Translations under genes and position numbers: made by a program | Assembly: GCA_050013795.1 (NCBI GenBank) | Contig: JBEKEO010000011.1 | Span: 1 to 40,200 of the forward strand | Length of the DNA: 40,200 nucleotides | Reading direction: 5' to 3' | Source: CAWHOW01 sp050013795 | Lineage (GTDB): Bacteria > Bacteroidota > Bacteroidia > Bacteroidales > CG2-30-32-10 | The notes under the pieces: model-generated | Database searches by the model: none | Told to the model about the DNA's origin: nothing | What the model saw: the letters and a program-made list of their open reading frames with translations, nothing else | In this document: piece by piece, positions 1-9,700 of the stretch | How the letters are laid out: each line of letters begins with the position of its first letter | Numbering within the stretch: the first letter of the stretch is position 1

Positions 1-206
1 AATGCAATCAGGAATAAAATAATATTGCGTATTTTTACTTGTGTAAATCAAAATAAATTGTTTGAAAAAAATATTAAAAATAATTTGGTTTTAGCATAGA
101 AATCGCATTGCTTCAATGGCGGGTGGTTGACGTTGCAGCGCAGTGTGGTTTAATAACAATAGCAAGGCGGATAAAAAAACTGAGAACTAATAATGAGTAA
201 ACGCAT

Positions 207-1085
207 TCACTTATAAACCTCGTTTTTGTTTTTCAACAAAAGGAAACCTTCAGGCAAAGGCGATTCCACTGTAATAATCTCTTTAGTAACAGGATGAGGA
301 AAAGATAAATAGAATGCATGCAGGCGTACCCGGCGTACAAAATCAGCAGAAGCGCCATACTTCCGGTCGCCAACTATAGGGCAGCCCAAATCGGACATAT
401 GCACGCGTATCTGGTTCTTGCGACCGGTTTCTATATTAACTTCTAACAAAGTAAACTTGTTTAATTGCTTAATGGTGCGATAATGAGTTATTGCGAATTT
501 AGCTTTTTCGGATTGCATATGAGTGGAAGAAACTTTAAAGTTTTTATCCTCAGCAAGCCAGCTTTCAACAGTTCCTTCAGGACTTTCAGGTCTGCCTTCG
601 ACCAATGCATAGTAAAGCTTTTGGGTTTCTTTCCAGTTATCCTTAATAATGTTCATCACCTTTTCGGATTTTGCAAACAGCAGCACTCCCGATACTTCTT
701 TGTCAAGCCGGTGCACAACATACGCTTTGATCCGGCCTTTGCTTTGATCTTTCAAATATTGCGAAAGAATATGGTATACGTTAGGGCTGTTATCGATACT
801 AGACGTTGAAATACCAACGGGTTTCTCAACAACAATAATATCCTTGTCTTCATATAAAACAGGAAATGGAGCTGCTGCACGCTTAGGCGTACCTGAGCTG
901 TCTTTTACTTCAACAATATCGCCTTGTTTAAGCCTGAAAGAATGAAGCGTAACAACTTTTCCATTACAAATCACATTATCATGTTGCAAAATTTTCTTTA
1001 TTCTCGTGCGGGGCGACTGCGGATAAAGGTCCTGTAATATTTCTAATAAAGAACAATCATTCTGTATAGTTGTTTTAATCCCCAT
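207..1085 (-). CDS. RluA-family 23S rRNA/tRNA pseudouridine synthase
   Basis: This enzyme would convert specific uridines of rRNA or tRNA to pseudouridine. The N-terminal ~65 residues look like an S4 RNA-binding domain. The RluA catalytic signature HRLDKEVSG follows, with the nucleophilic Asp near residue 128, and further on comes a GRKNQIRVHM segment typical of the family. The length (292 aa) is normal for RluC/RluD-type enzymes. The frame is open to a TTG at 1094, but the ATG at 1085 is the more likely start. The gene stands alone and is divergent from the secreted protein gene at 1404. RluD is the best-known relative, but the target uridine cannot be read from sequence, so no symbol is given. 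Confidence 0.93.
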   Translation of the reverse strand: MGIKTTIQNDCSLLEILQDLYPQSPRTRIKKILQHDNVICNGKVVTLHSFRLKQGDIVEVKDSSGTPKRAAAPFPVLYEDKDIIVVEKPVGISTSSIDNSPNVYHILSQYLKDQSKGRIKAYVVHRLDKEVSGVLLFAKSEKVMNIIKDNWKETQKLYYALVEGRPESPEGTVESWLAEDKNFKVSSTHMQSEKAKFAITHYRTIKQLNKFTLLEVNIETGRKNQIRVHMSDLGCPIVGDRKYGASADFVRRVRLHAFYLSFPHPVTKEIITVESPLPEGFLLLKNKNEVYK

Positions 1086-1403
1086 ATTGGTCAATTATAA
1101 ATCGGGGCTAAAGTTACAGAATTTCAATTCGCTTAATAAAAATTTAAAGGATTAATCAAACCGTCGAAACGCCAACATGCTGCAAAAGACCAGTGGAGAA
1201 ACAGATAATAGGATGATGGGATTATGAGATAATTAATAACACAAACCTTGAACCTCCAAGAGGAAGCAGCAGCAGGCGTTTCAATTTATTTGTGTGCTCT
1301 GAAAAACATCGGGTAAAGTACATGTTAAAAAATTACTTATTTTTGGAAGTTAAATTATTAGAAGAATAAACCCGAAAAACAGTTAACACCTCAAAATCAC
1401 AGC
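1086..1403. other. intergenic region with putative promoter and dispersed words
   Basis: This 318-bp gap lies between divergent genes. No credible ORF or RNA gene is visible. A TATTTTTG box at 1338-1345 fits the Bacteroidota -7 consensus for the gene starting at 1404, but no clear TTG lies at the usual distance upstream. Positions 1203-1226 hold AGATAATAGGA followed by GGATTATG. The same two words, in the same order, occur at 17929-17952. Confidence 0.5.
1338..1345 (+). promoter_or_regulatory. putative -7 box (TAnnTTTG)
   Basis: TATTTTTG matches the Bacteroidota -7 consensus exactly and lies about 60 bp before the ATG at 1404. The -33 element is not evident. Confidence 0.33.
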
Positions 1404-2720
1404 ATGAATAATTTAAAAGCATTCCTGTTCGCATTGTTTATGGCATCCTTACTGGTACCTAAAAGTTATGCGCAAAGTAAAGACACAAAAAAAGCAGATG
1501 AAATTTTTCATTATTGCCATTATTTTGATGCAATAGATTTCTATAAAAATGCCCTTGATAAAGAAACCGATAAAAAGGAAAAACCAAAAATTATGTTTAA
1601 AGTGGCACAATGCTACAGGCTGATGCACGACACTAAAAATGCAGAAATATGGTATAAAAAAGCCATGCTGGCTAATTGTACGGACCATATGGCAACATTA
1701 TATTATGCCGATATGCTTCTGGCAAATGGAAAAGTAGATGAGGCAAGCGCACAGTATAGTGCTTACCTGGCTCTTGAACCTTCTGATGAGCTTGGACTTA
1801 AAGGAGCAGAATCCTGTAAGCTTGCTGCACAGTGGAAAACAGCCCCCGCTCCTTATGATGTTGTAAATTGCAGTTCCATCAATACAAGAGATGACGAATA
1901 TGCCCCCTGCTTCTATAACTTAAAATATAATGCTCTTATTTTTTCTTCTTCACGTGATGGTTCAATCGGCGAATATTACAGTCTGGTGAACGGGCAATGT
2001 GCTCCCGACATTTATTTATCAATGGTTGATAAAACAGGAAAATGGGGCGTTCCTGCCTCTGTAAGCAAAAACATCAATACAAAAAACGGCGAGTCGGATG
2101 CTTGTGTGTTTTTCAGTGAAAGATCTGCAACATCAACGCCAAGCGAATTATTTTTTGCCCGTAGTATAATAGAAAAAACAAAAAAACAGATCAGTCATAT
2201 TTATGTTGCGCCATTAAAAGGTGGTTCAACTACGGAATGGGATACGCCAATACTTATCCCTATTGCCGCCGACACTGTTAATTGCAGCAACCCATGTATC
2301 ACTGCAGACGGACTTACGCTTTATTTCTCTTCGGATATGCCGGGAGGACAAGGAGGAATGGATTTATGGATGATAAAACGGAAAAACAATAACGCAGCAT
2401 GGGGCGACCCGATAAATCTTGGCAAGAATATCAATACGGCAGGAGATGAAGTATATCCATATTTGAGCGTTGGCAATGACACTTTATATTTTTCTTCCAA
2501 CGGATTGCCGGGAATGGGTGGGTTGGATATCTTTATGGCAGTAAGAAAAGGAGATTCATGGGATACGCCGGTTAATATGAAATATCCGATCAATTCTTCC
2601 AATGATGATTTAGGAATTATATTTCAAAACAGCAAGAAAGGTTATTTTTCTTCAAACAGGCCCGGCGGAAAAGGCGGTTTTGATATTTATTTATTTTCTC
2701 CGGCGACAACACAACATTAA
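1404..2720 (+). CDS. exported TPR / PD40 beta-propeller protein (PorE-like N-terminal architecture)
   Basis: This is a predicted exported protein of 438 aa. A signal peptide ends at about residue 23 (SYAQ). TPR-like helices follow at about 30-140. A WD40-like (PD40) propeller then runs from about 155 to the end. Its blades carry the repeated pattern LYFSS...PGG.GG.D, seen at about 310-325 and 360-375, with GYFSSNRPGGKGGFDIY at the C-terminus. In Bacteroidota this TPR-PD40 combination is usually followed by a carboxypeptidase-regulatory fold and an OmpA peptidoglycan-binding domain, as in PorE of the T9SS. Here the protein stops after the propeller. The reading frame looks intact, so it is a short variant, not a frameshift. 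A role at the cell envelope is inferred; a direct T9SS role is only a possibility. Confidence 0.85.
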   Translation: MNNLKAFLFALFMASLLVPKSYAQSKDTKKADEIFHYCHYFDAIDFYKNALDKETDKKEKPKIMFKVAQCYRLMHDTKNAEIWYKKAMLANCTDHMATLYYADMLLANGKVDEASAQYSAYLALEPSDELGLKGAESCKLAAQWKTAPAPYDVVNCSSINTRDDEYAPCFYNLKYNALIFSSSRDGSIGEYYSLVNGQCAPDIYLSMVDKTGKWGVPASVSKNINTKNGESDACVFFSERSATSTPSELFFARSIIEKTKKQISHIYVAPLKGGSTTEWDTPILIPIAADTVNCSNPCITADGLTLYFSSDMPGGQGGMDLWMIKRKNNNAAWGDPINLGKNINTAGDEVYPYLSVGNDTLYFSSNGLPGMGGLDIFMAVRKGDSWDTPVNMKYPINSSNDDLGIIFQNSKKGYFSSNRPGGKGGFDIYLFSPATTQH

Positions 2721-2742
2721 AAATATTATTTAAAAACTCAAT

Positions 2743-3084
2743 ATGGAAAATACAGATACTTGCGCTAAAACTACCATGAAGTGGTATCATTACATTGCGA
2801 CATTTTTTGCGGGAACGTTTTTGACCAATGTGGTTCCTCATTTCATTAACGGCATTTCGGGCAATGCTTTTCCAACGCCTTTTGCCGATCCTCCGGGTAA
2901 AGGATTATCATCGCCTATGGTAAATGTAATATGGGCGCTGGTTAATTTGCTTGTCGGTTATGTGCTTTTAAGGGTGAGCAAGACCAATGCAAAGAACAAA
3001 CTTTCGATGATCATTTTCTTTGCAGGCATAGTATTCATCAGCCTTATGCTGAGCGTTTCCTTCATGGATAAAATGGCGAAGTAA
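2743..3084 (+). CDS. small membrane protein of unknown function
   Basis: This is a 113-aa protein with three likely membrane segments, at about residues 15-35, 61-81 and 87-107, and a short lysine-containing C-terminus. It starts 22 bp after the TPR/PD40 gene and is probably co-transcribed with it. I do not recognise a characterised family, so no function is assigned. The A-rich leader and in-frame ATG make the start plausible. Confidence 0.7.
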   Translation: MENTDTCAKTTMKWYHYIATFFAGTFLTNVVPHFINGISGNAFPTPFADPPGKGLSSPMVNVIWALVNLLVGYVLLRVSKTNAKNKLSMIIFFAGIVFISLMLSVSFMDKMAK

Positions 3085-3113
3085 TTATTTCTTTCAGAAC
3101 TTACAGAGGGAAA

Positions 3114-3797
3114 CTATTCAAGTAATTTCTTTACCAACTCGGTTACACCTTTACCTGCTTTTTCTTTAATAACGGTCAGATTAGAAATTCCGTAAACCTC
3201 AGAACCGTTAGGATCAACAAGATATTTGGGGACATTGTTCGGAACATAGTGAAGCAAACCGGCTGCCGGATAAACATTCAAAGAAGTTCCTATTACAATG
3301 TAGATATCAGCTTTAGATGATAACTGTGAAGCAGGAATAATGTTAGGCACTGCTTCTCCAAACCATACAATATGAGGTCTGAGTTGTGAGCCTTTTTCGC
3401 ATTTATCGCCTTTCTTAAGCTCCCACCCTTCAATATCATAAATCAGGTCATCATCCATAGTGCTTCTCGCCTTTTTAAGTTCACCATGAAGATGAAGCAC
3501 TTTAGATGAACCTGCTTGCTCATGCAGGTCATCCACATTCTGCGTTATAATCTGGACATCGTATTTCTTTTCAAGTTCAGCTAAAGCATAATGAGCAGCA
3601 TTCGGCTCACATTCATAAAGCTGTTTTCTCCGCTGGTTATAAAATTCAAGGACAAGATCGGGGTTTCTTTCCCATGCATCGAATGTGGCAACATCTTCAA
3701 TCCTGTGCTCTTCCCATAGTCCTCCGCTGTCGCGAAAAGTCCTGATTCCGCTTTCAGCGCTGACTCCGGCACCGGTTAAAACAACAACTTTTTTCAT
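3114..3797 (-). CDS. cobB: SIR2 NAD-dependent protein deacylase (class III, SIRT5/CobB-like)
   Basis: This sirtuin would remove acyl groups from lysines using NAD. Visible motifs, numbered from the ATG at 3797, are GAGVSAESGIRTFR (NAD binding, ~10-23), TQNVDDLHEQAG (~85-96), the catalytic His in LHLHGEL (~104), RPHIVWFGE, and GTSLNVYPAAGL. Tyr53 and Arg56 form the Y-x-x-R pair that marks desuccinylase/demalonylase sirtuins such as SIRT5 and E. coli CobB. The zinc module is reduced: the usual four cysteines are not present, and only one Cys (KCEKG) remains. A TTG 18 bp upstream is an alternative start, but the ATG gives the normal N-terminus. It converges with the small membrane protein gene. 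Confidence 0.93.
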   Translation of the reverse strand: MKKVVVLTGAGVSAESGIRTFRDSGGLWEEHRIEDVATFDAWERNPDLVLEFYNQRRKQLYECEPNAAHYALAELEKKYDVQIITQNVDDLHEQAGSSKVLHLHGELKKARSTMDDDLIYDIEGWELKKGDKCEKGSQLRPHIVWFGEAVPNIIPASQLSSKADIYIVIGTSLNVYPAAGLLHYVPNNVPKYLVDPNGSEVYGISNLTVIKEKAGKGVTELVKKLLE

Positions 3798-3893
3798 TAG
3801 TTTAGATTTACACAAATGTACAAAGACTCTTTGAAAATCAATTAATAAAAAGAAAAATGAACCTGATGTTTTTAATCATAAAAATATTCTTAT

Positions 3894-3927
3894 TTGTCCT
3901 GATTTTTCATTAAAAAGTTTAATTTTA
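3894..3927 (+). promoter_or_regulatory. putative promoter of malic enzyme gene
   Basis: TTG at 3894-3896 and TAATTTTA at 3920-3927 are 23 bp apart. This resembles the Bacteroidota -33/-7 arrangement with one mismatch in the -7 box. It lies about 50 bp before the ATG at 3978. Confidence 0.3.
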
Positions 3928-3977
3928 CACATTTCTTATAATTAACATAATATTATCAACCAAAAAGACAAAAAGAT

Positions 3978-5432
3978 ATGGAACCTATCAAATTAAACCT
4001 GGAAAACCTTGACAAGGCTTTTCCCGAAAATTTCACACAGGAACAAATTGCAAAAGCAAAAACATTATTCCTTAAAAAACTAGCTGAAGATGCACATAAA
4101 TTTTACGGAGGAAAAATCCAGACAGTTCCCAAAGCTCCTGTTCCCGGTTTTAATTGGTTCAATGTATGGTACACCCCGGGTGTTTCTAAAATTTCTACAA
4201 CTATCAGGGATAATAATGTTTCATCTTACGACCTTACAAACAGGGGAAATCTTGTTGCCGTAGTAAGCGATTCCACAAGGGTTCTTGGTGATGGTGATTG
4301 TACTCCCGCCGGGGGTTTGGGAGTAATGGAAGGTAAAGCCTTCCTTATGAAATATCTGGGAGGTGTTGACGCTGTTGCTTTATGTGTTGACAGCAAGAAT
4401 GAAAAAGGCGAAAACGATCCTGAAAAAATCATTCAATTTGTTAAAATGTGTCAGCATAGCTTTGGCGCGGTAAACCTTGAAGATATTTCTCAACCGAATT
4501 GCTATCGCGTTTTGGATGTTCTTCGCGAAGAATGTGATATTCCTGTCTGGCACGACGATGCACAGGGAACAGCTTGTGTAACACTTGCAGGTTTTATCAA
4601 TGCTGTTAAACTTGCAGGAAAGAAAACATCCGAGGTTAAAATAGTTTTTCAGGGAGCAGGCGCTTCAAACACTACTATTGCACGTCTTCTTATTGCTGAT
4701 GGAGCTAATCCGAAGAATATGATCATGTTCGATACTAAAGGTTCGTTGCATACAGACCGTAAAGATATCCAGGCTGACAAAAGATTTTATCGTAAATGGG
4801 AACTTTGCGAAAAAACAAATCCCAATAAAATCAAAACGATGGATGAAGCCATAAAAGGTGCCGATGTCCTGATATCTTTGTCAACACCGGGACCTGATTC
4901 CATCAAAAGAGAATGGGTTCATGCTATGGCAAAGAAATCGATTGTGTTTGTTTGCGCTAATCCTGTTCCCGAAATATATCCTTATGCCGCTAAAGAAGAA
5001 GGTGCTTTCATTGTTGCTACCGGCCGTGGGGATTTCCCGAATCAGGTTAATAATTCCATAGGTTTTCCGGGTATATTAAAAGGAGCTCTCATGGTAAGGG
5101 CAAAAAAGATCACTGATAATATGGCAATAGCTGCTGCTCATTCACTTGCCAATTATGCTGAGAAGAGAGGGATTAATCCCGAAAATATTGTTCCCAATAT
5201 GGAAGAAGCAAGCGTGTTCCCCGAAGAAGCTGCCGATGTTGCTATGCAAGCCATAAAAGACGGTGTTGCCAGGGTACAGATGACCAGAGAGCAAGCGTTT
5301 GCAAAAGCCAAAGCAGATATTGACTATTCAAGAAGCCTTACTAAAAGCCTCACTGAAAACGGATTTATTCAGCCGCCAAAACAGCAAATGTTGCAGGATG
5401 CTTTGAACTGGGCTGTAAAACAGCTTTTTTAA
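3978..5432 (+). CDS. NAD(P)-dependent malic enzyme (short form)
   Basis: The enzyme oxidatively decarboxylates malate to pyruvate, supplying NAD(P)H and pyruvate in the cytoplasm. The N-terminal malic domain has VWYTPGVS with the catalytic Tyr at about 65. DGDCTPAGGLGVMEGK, a metal/substrate region near LEDISQPNC, and HDDAQGTA follow. The NAD(P)-binding domain has the Rossmann signature FQGAGASNTTIARLL, and GRGDFPNQVNNSIGFPG lies in the C-terminal half. At 484 aa it lacks the phosphotransacetylase-like extension of MaeB-type enzymes. The cofactor preference cannot be decided by eye. The gene heads a rightward run that includes ruvA and sprA, a neighbourhood I recall from other Bacteroidota. 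Confidence 0.95.
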   Translation: MEPIKLNLENLDKAFPENFTQEQIAKAKTLFLKKLAEDAHKFYGGKIQTVPKAPVPGFNWFNVWYTPGVSKISTTIRDNNVSSYDLTNRGNLVAVVSDSTRVLGDGDCTPAGGLGVMEGKAFLMKYLGGVDAVALCVDSKNEKGENDPEKIIQFVKMCQHSFGAVNLEDISQPNCYRVLDVLREECDIPVWHDDAQGTACVTLAGFINAVKLAGKKTSEVKIVFQGAGASNTTIARLLIADGANPKNMIMFDTKGSLHTDRKDIQADKRFYRKWELCEKTNPNKIKTMDEAIKGADVLISLSTPGPDSIKREWVHAMAKKSIVFVCANPVPEIYPYAAKEEGAFIVATGRGDFPNQVNNSIGFPGILKGALMVRAKKITDNMAIAAAHSLANYAEKRGINPENIVPNMEEASVFPEEAADVAMQAIKDGVARVQMTREQAFAKAKADIDYSRSLTKSLTENGFIQPPKQQMLQDALNWAVKQLF

Positions 5433-5464
5433 TCACTATTGTAGAATTAAAATAGATTAATGCT

Positions 5465-5507
5465 CGACATCCTAATAATCTGCAAATAACAGGTTATTAG
5501 GAAGTCG
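5465..5507 (+). terminator. hairpin after malic enzyme gene
   Basis: Two 18-nt arms (5465-5482 and 5490-5507) pair at 16 of 18 positions, plus one G-U, around a 7-nt loop, and are followed by AATTTT. This suits an intrinsic terminator with a weak U-tract, or an mRNA 3' stabiliser. It separates the malic enzyme gene from the GyrI-like gene. Confidence 0.5.
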
Positions 5508-5532
5508 AATTTTCAGAAACATCACTTGGAAA

Positions 5533-6018
5533 ATGGAGCCCCGATTAGAAGTTTTAATGGAGAAAAAACTGGTCGGCAAACGAATGGTGATGTCACTTTC
5601 CGACAATAAAACAAGTGATTTGTGGAGAAGTTTCATGCTAAGACGAAAAGAAATTAAGAACCATATTGGCACTGAACATTATTCCATGCAGGTTTATGAC
5701 AAAACATATTTTCATAATTTTAAACCCGAAGCAAAATTTGAAAAATGGGCATGCGTTGAAGTGACAGATTTTGATATTGTTCCAGATGATATGGAATCGT
5801 TTACATTGAAAGGCGGACTGTATGCTGTTTTTATGCACAAAGGCGCAGCAAGCAAAGGACAAAAAACGTTTCAATATATATTTGAAACTTGGTTGCCGAA
5901 TTCAGACTATTTACTGGACAACAGACCACATTTTGAAATATTAGGAGATAAATACAAAAACAATGACCCAAATTCAGAAGAAGAAATTTGGATACCAATA
6001 AAAAGAAAAGAAGAATAA
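5533..6018 (+). CDS. GyrI-like / effector-binding-domain protein
   Basis: This is a 161-aa stand-alone small-molecule-binding domain of the GyrI/AraC effector-binding type. Support comes from the C-terminal block RPHFEILGDKYKNNDPNSEE followed by IWIPIK, a hallmark of these domains, and the preceding FETWLPNSDY segment. There is no DNA-binding HTH, so it is not an AraC regulator itself. Such orphan domains bind or hydrolyse small toxic ligands or act as gyrase inhibitors in other bacteria; which applies here is unknown. An ATG nine codons in (MEKKLVGKR) is an alternative start. It sits between the malic enzyme gene and ruvA, probably as an insertion into an otherwise conserved neighbourhood. 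Confidence 0.82.
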   Translation: MEPRLEVLMEKKLVGKRMVMSLSDNKTSDLWRSFMLRRKEIKNHIGTEHYSMQVYDKTYFHNFKPEAKFEKWACVEVTDFDIVPDDMESFTLKGGLYAVFMHKGAASKGQKTFQYIFETWLPNSDYLLDNRPHFEILGDKYKNNDPNSEEEIWIPIKRKEE

Positions 6019-6063
6019 CGTTAGAATGTTCGCTAACTGATTAAAAAAATATCAATTCAACAA

Positions 6064-6666
6064 ATGCTATCATACATACAAGGAATACTTACTGAGAAAA
6101 CACCAACCTATGCAGTTATTGATTGTAGCGGGGTTGGGTTTTTGTTGTTTATTTCGGTCAATACTTATGCTACGCTTCCCGAAATAAACCAAAAGTGTAA
6201 ACTTCACACACATCTTACAATCAAATCGGAAGCGACAACACCGGTCGGTATAGTGATGTACGGTTTTTCTAGTGTTGAGGAACGAAGTATTTTTCTTGAC
6301 TTGATTTCCGTTTCCGGAATTGGTTCTAATACTGCAAGGCTTATTCTTTCATCACTTACAACTTCAGAGGTGATTTCTGCTATTTGCAACGGAGATATTT
6401 TTACTTTCCGGAAGGTAAAAGGAATAGGTGAAAAAACAGCACAACGTATTATTATTGACCTAAAGGACAAAATCAGTAAAATTCCTCATTCAAAAGATTT
6501 TTTTCTCTCCCAACACAATAATATACAGAATGAAGCGTTAAGTGCTTTAATTATGCTTGGTTTTAACAAAAACACAGCTGAAAAGGCTATAGATAAAGTA
6601 ATTAAAACTGAGGGAATTAATATCAGTTTGGAGGAAATGATTAAGCATGCGCTAAAACATTTGTAA
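6064..6666 (+). CDS. ruvA: Holliday junction branch migration protein RuvA
   Basis: RuvA binds four-way DNA junctions as a tetramer and recruits the RuvB motor during recombination repair. The protein has an N-terminal OB-like domain (MLSYIQGIL...). Two helix-hairpin-helix motifs follow: LISVSGIGSNTARLIL near residues 78-93 and VKGIGEKTAQRIIIDLKDK near 118-136. The C-terminal UBA-like domain (~155-200, ALSALIMLGFNKNTAEKAI) would contact RuvB. The length (200 aa) is typical. sprA begins 45 bp downstream, so the two are probably co-transcribed. Confidence 0.96.
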   Translation: MLSYIQGILTEKTPTYAVIDCSGVGFLLFISVNTYATLPEINQKCKLHTHLTIKSEATTPVGIVMYGFSSVEERSIFLDLISVSGIGSNTARLILSSLTTSEVISAICNGDIFTFRKVKGIGEKTAQRIIIDLKDKISKIPHSKDFFLSQHNNIQNEALSALIMLGFNKNTAEKAIDKVIKTEGINISLEEMIKHALKHL

Positions 6667-6711
6667 TATTATTCAGTATAAATAGTTTATTATTTAATTA
6701 ACTACCCGGAT

Positions 6712-9700
6712 TTGGTTCGAATTGCAAAATATACTTTCCAGGTTTTATTCCTTTTATGCCTATTGTTTATTGTCTGGGCATCAAGCGCTACATTTATTTT
6801 GCATTCTAAAGTCTATAAAAAAAGTGTTTCTCCTATAGATATTGCCGATGATACAATGAAGGACGATACTTCGAATCTTATTTATCCCATTTCTCATGGT
6901 TATAATTATCCGTTTAATGGGAGCATGGATTCAAGTGCTCTTTATCTGCATAATCCTCCAAATATATCCGACAGCATTATTTACGATCCTGAAACAAATT
7001 CATATATTTTTACGAATACTGTTGGTGGACACGATATTACTCCTCCTAATTCAATGTCTTTCGAGGATTATCAGAATTATGACATTGACAAATCAATGAG
7101 GGAATACTGGAGAGAAAGGAATGGGTCTTCAACAGGGAAGAGTGGGATTCCAAAAATTCATATCGGTGGCGAAGCGTTTGATCAAATATTTGGCAGCAAT
7201 ACCATTGATATCAGGCCACAAGGTTCTGCAGAACTTATTTTTGGATTGCAAGCCATGAGACGTCAAGACCCAGCCCTTAATGTGAAGCAGCAAAAAACAG
7301 CCAACTTCAATTTCCAGGAAAAAATACAAATGAACGTTACAGCAAAAATCGGTGATAAAATTAGTTTGGGCATGAGTTATAATACCGAAGCTACTTTCGA
7401 TTTTGAAAATAAGATGAAACTCGCATATGAAGGTAAAGAAGATGATATAATAAAATCAATTGAAGCTGGAGATGTTACCCTTCCGCTTAATAGCACTTTG
7501 ATTACCGGAAGTCAAAGCCTTTTTGGTCTGAAAACAAAACTTCAATTTGGTAAAACCACTGTTACCAGTGTGTTTTCACAGCAAAAAAGTCAAACTTCTA
7601 CTATTAACGTTTCCGGAGGCGCACAAACAAGCAAGTTTAACTTTAAAGCTGATCAATATGAGGAAAATAAACATTTTTTTATAGCTCAATATTTCCGCAA
7701 CAGATATGATGTCGCATTAAAGGATATTCCTGTTGTGAATTCCAATATCAATATTACAAAGATAGAAGTATGGGTAACCAATATTGGCGCTGCCACTACC
7801 GATAACAGAAATATTGTTGCATTTACAGACCTTGGTGAATACACACCTTATAATAGGCATATTCTTCGTACGCCGCCTTCAATCTCATATCCGTCTCCGC
7901 AACACCCATCGAACAGGTCGAATAACCTTTATCATGTCCTTATTCCTTCTTATAACGCTAATTCCCCGTTAAGAAATATTAATACAGCAACCTCTTATTT
8001 AACGTCTAATTTAAGTAGTTATAATTTTGTTGCCAGTCAGGATTATGAAATTGTTAATCTTGCTCGAAAATTATTGCCAACCGAATATACTTTTAACAGC
8101 AAACTTGGTTTTATTTCACTGAATTCTACTCTTAATGCCAATCAGGTTTTGGCAGTGGCATATCAATACACTATTATTGGCGATACTACGGTGTACCAGG
8201 TGGGGGATTTGTCTTCCAGCATTGCTGGTCCAAATGCTCTTGTTGTTAAACTTATAAAAAGCTCACAATTAAATACGAGGATACCAATATGGAATCTTAT
8301 GATGAAGAATGTTTATTCTATCGGAGGATATCAGATAAATAAAGATGAATTCAGGCTTGACGTTCTTTATACAAGTGGTCAGAATGGAGTTCCAATGGGA
8401 TACTTTACGGAAGGAAATAATAATGTAAAAGGTCTCCCGATTATAAGATTATTAAATTGTGATAACCTTGATATAGAACTGGATCCTGAACCTGATGGCG
8501 TGTTTGATTTTATTGATAATGCCGCAACTACCGGAGGAACAATTCAAGCATCAAATGGTAGAATTTATTTCCCAGTGCTTGAACCTTTTGGAAGTGACTT
8601 GCGTGCCAGATTCAATGATAATGCTCTTGCTGATAAATATTGTTACGATTCATTATACACCATGACTAAAACAGGGGCGCAGCAATATCCTGAGAAAAAC
8701 AGATTTACAATTCAGGGAATGTATAAATCTGCAGGCGGTTCAGAAATATCGTTGAATGCAATGAACGTTCCACAGGGTTCTGTTAAGGTTACCGCCGGCG
8801 GTATTTTGCTTACTGAAAATGTTGATTATACGGTTGATTATACTTTAGGAAGAGTCAAGATTATAAATGAAGGAATTTTAAATTCAGGAACACCTATTCA
8901 GATAACCTTAGAGAATAATTCTCTTTTTAATATACAGACGAAAACATTAATGGGCACACATATTGATCAGACGGTAAATAAAAACCTGACACTTGGCGCT
9001 ACCATTCTCAACCTTACCGAAAAACCGATTACACAAAAGGTGAATTACGGCGATGAGCCTATTTCGAACACGATATGGGGAATTAATGGCAATTACCAAA
9101 AAGAATCCCTTTTCATTACAAAGATGCTTAATGAACTTCCTTTTTATAGTTCGAAAACTCCTTCAAAGGTTGCTGTTACAGGTGAATTTGCTGATTTGAT
9201 TCCCGGCCATGCAAAAGCAATTGGCAAAACGGGAACTTCATATATCGATGATTTTGAGGGTAGCATATCAACAATTGATTTAAAAAATGTTGGCACTTGG
9301 CACATTGCCAGCACTCCACAAGGGCAGACCAGTGCTAACATGTTCCCTGAGGGAGCCCCCAATACAGGTTTAGCATATAGATATAATGTTGCAAGATTTT
9401 GCTGGTATGTAATTGACCCCTTATTTCAGGTATCCAATAATCTGACACCCTCAAATATTACAAAAAATGATCAGTCTAACAATTATACAAGACAAGTACT
9501 GCAAACAGAAGTTTTTCCAAATGAAGAAAACCCCGATGGGGTGCCTACCCCTATACCGGTACTCAATTTAGCTTTTTATCCAAAGCAAAGAGGAGTATAT
9601 AATTATGACGCAGCTCCTGATTCTATATATTCTAAAGGCGTTGCAAATGACGGCACCTTAAATAATCCGGAAACAAGATGGGGTGGTATGATGAGAAATA

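Noticed and set aside
465..809. Plus-strand frame of 114 codons
   Set aside because: It lies antisense within the pseudouridine synthase gene, whose motifs are clear; the shadow has no recognisable domain.
6015..6040. Possible integron-type attC site after the GyrI-like gene
   Set aside because: GTTAG and GCTAAC words occur close together, but the spacing and full R'/R'' boxes of an attC site are absent and no integrase is nearby.
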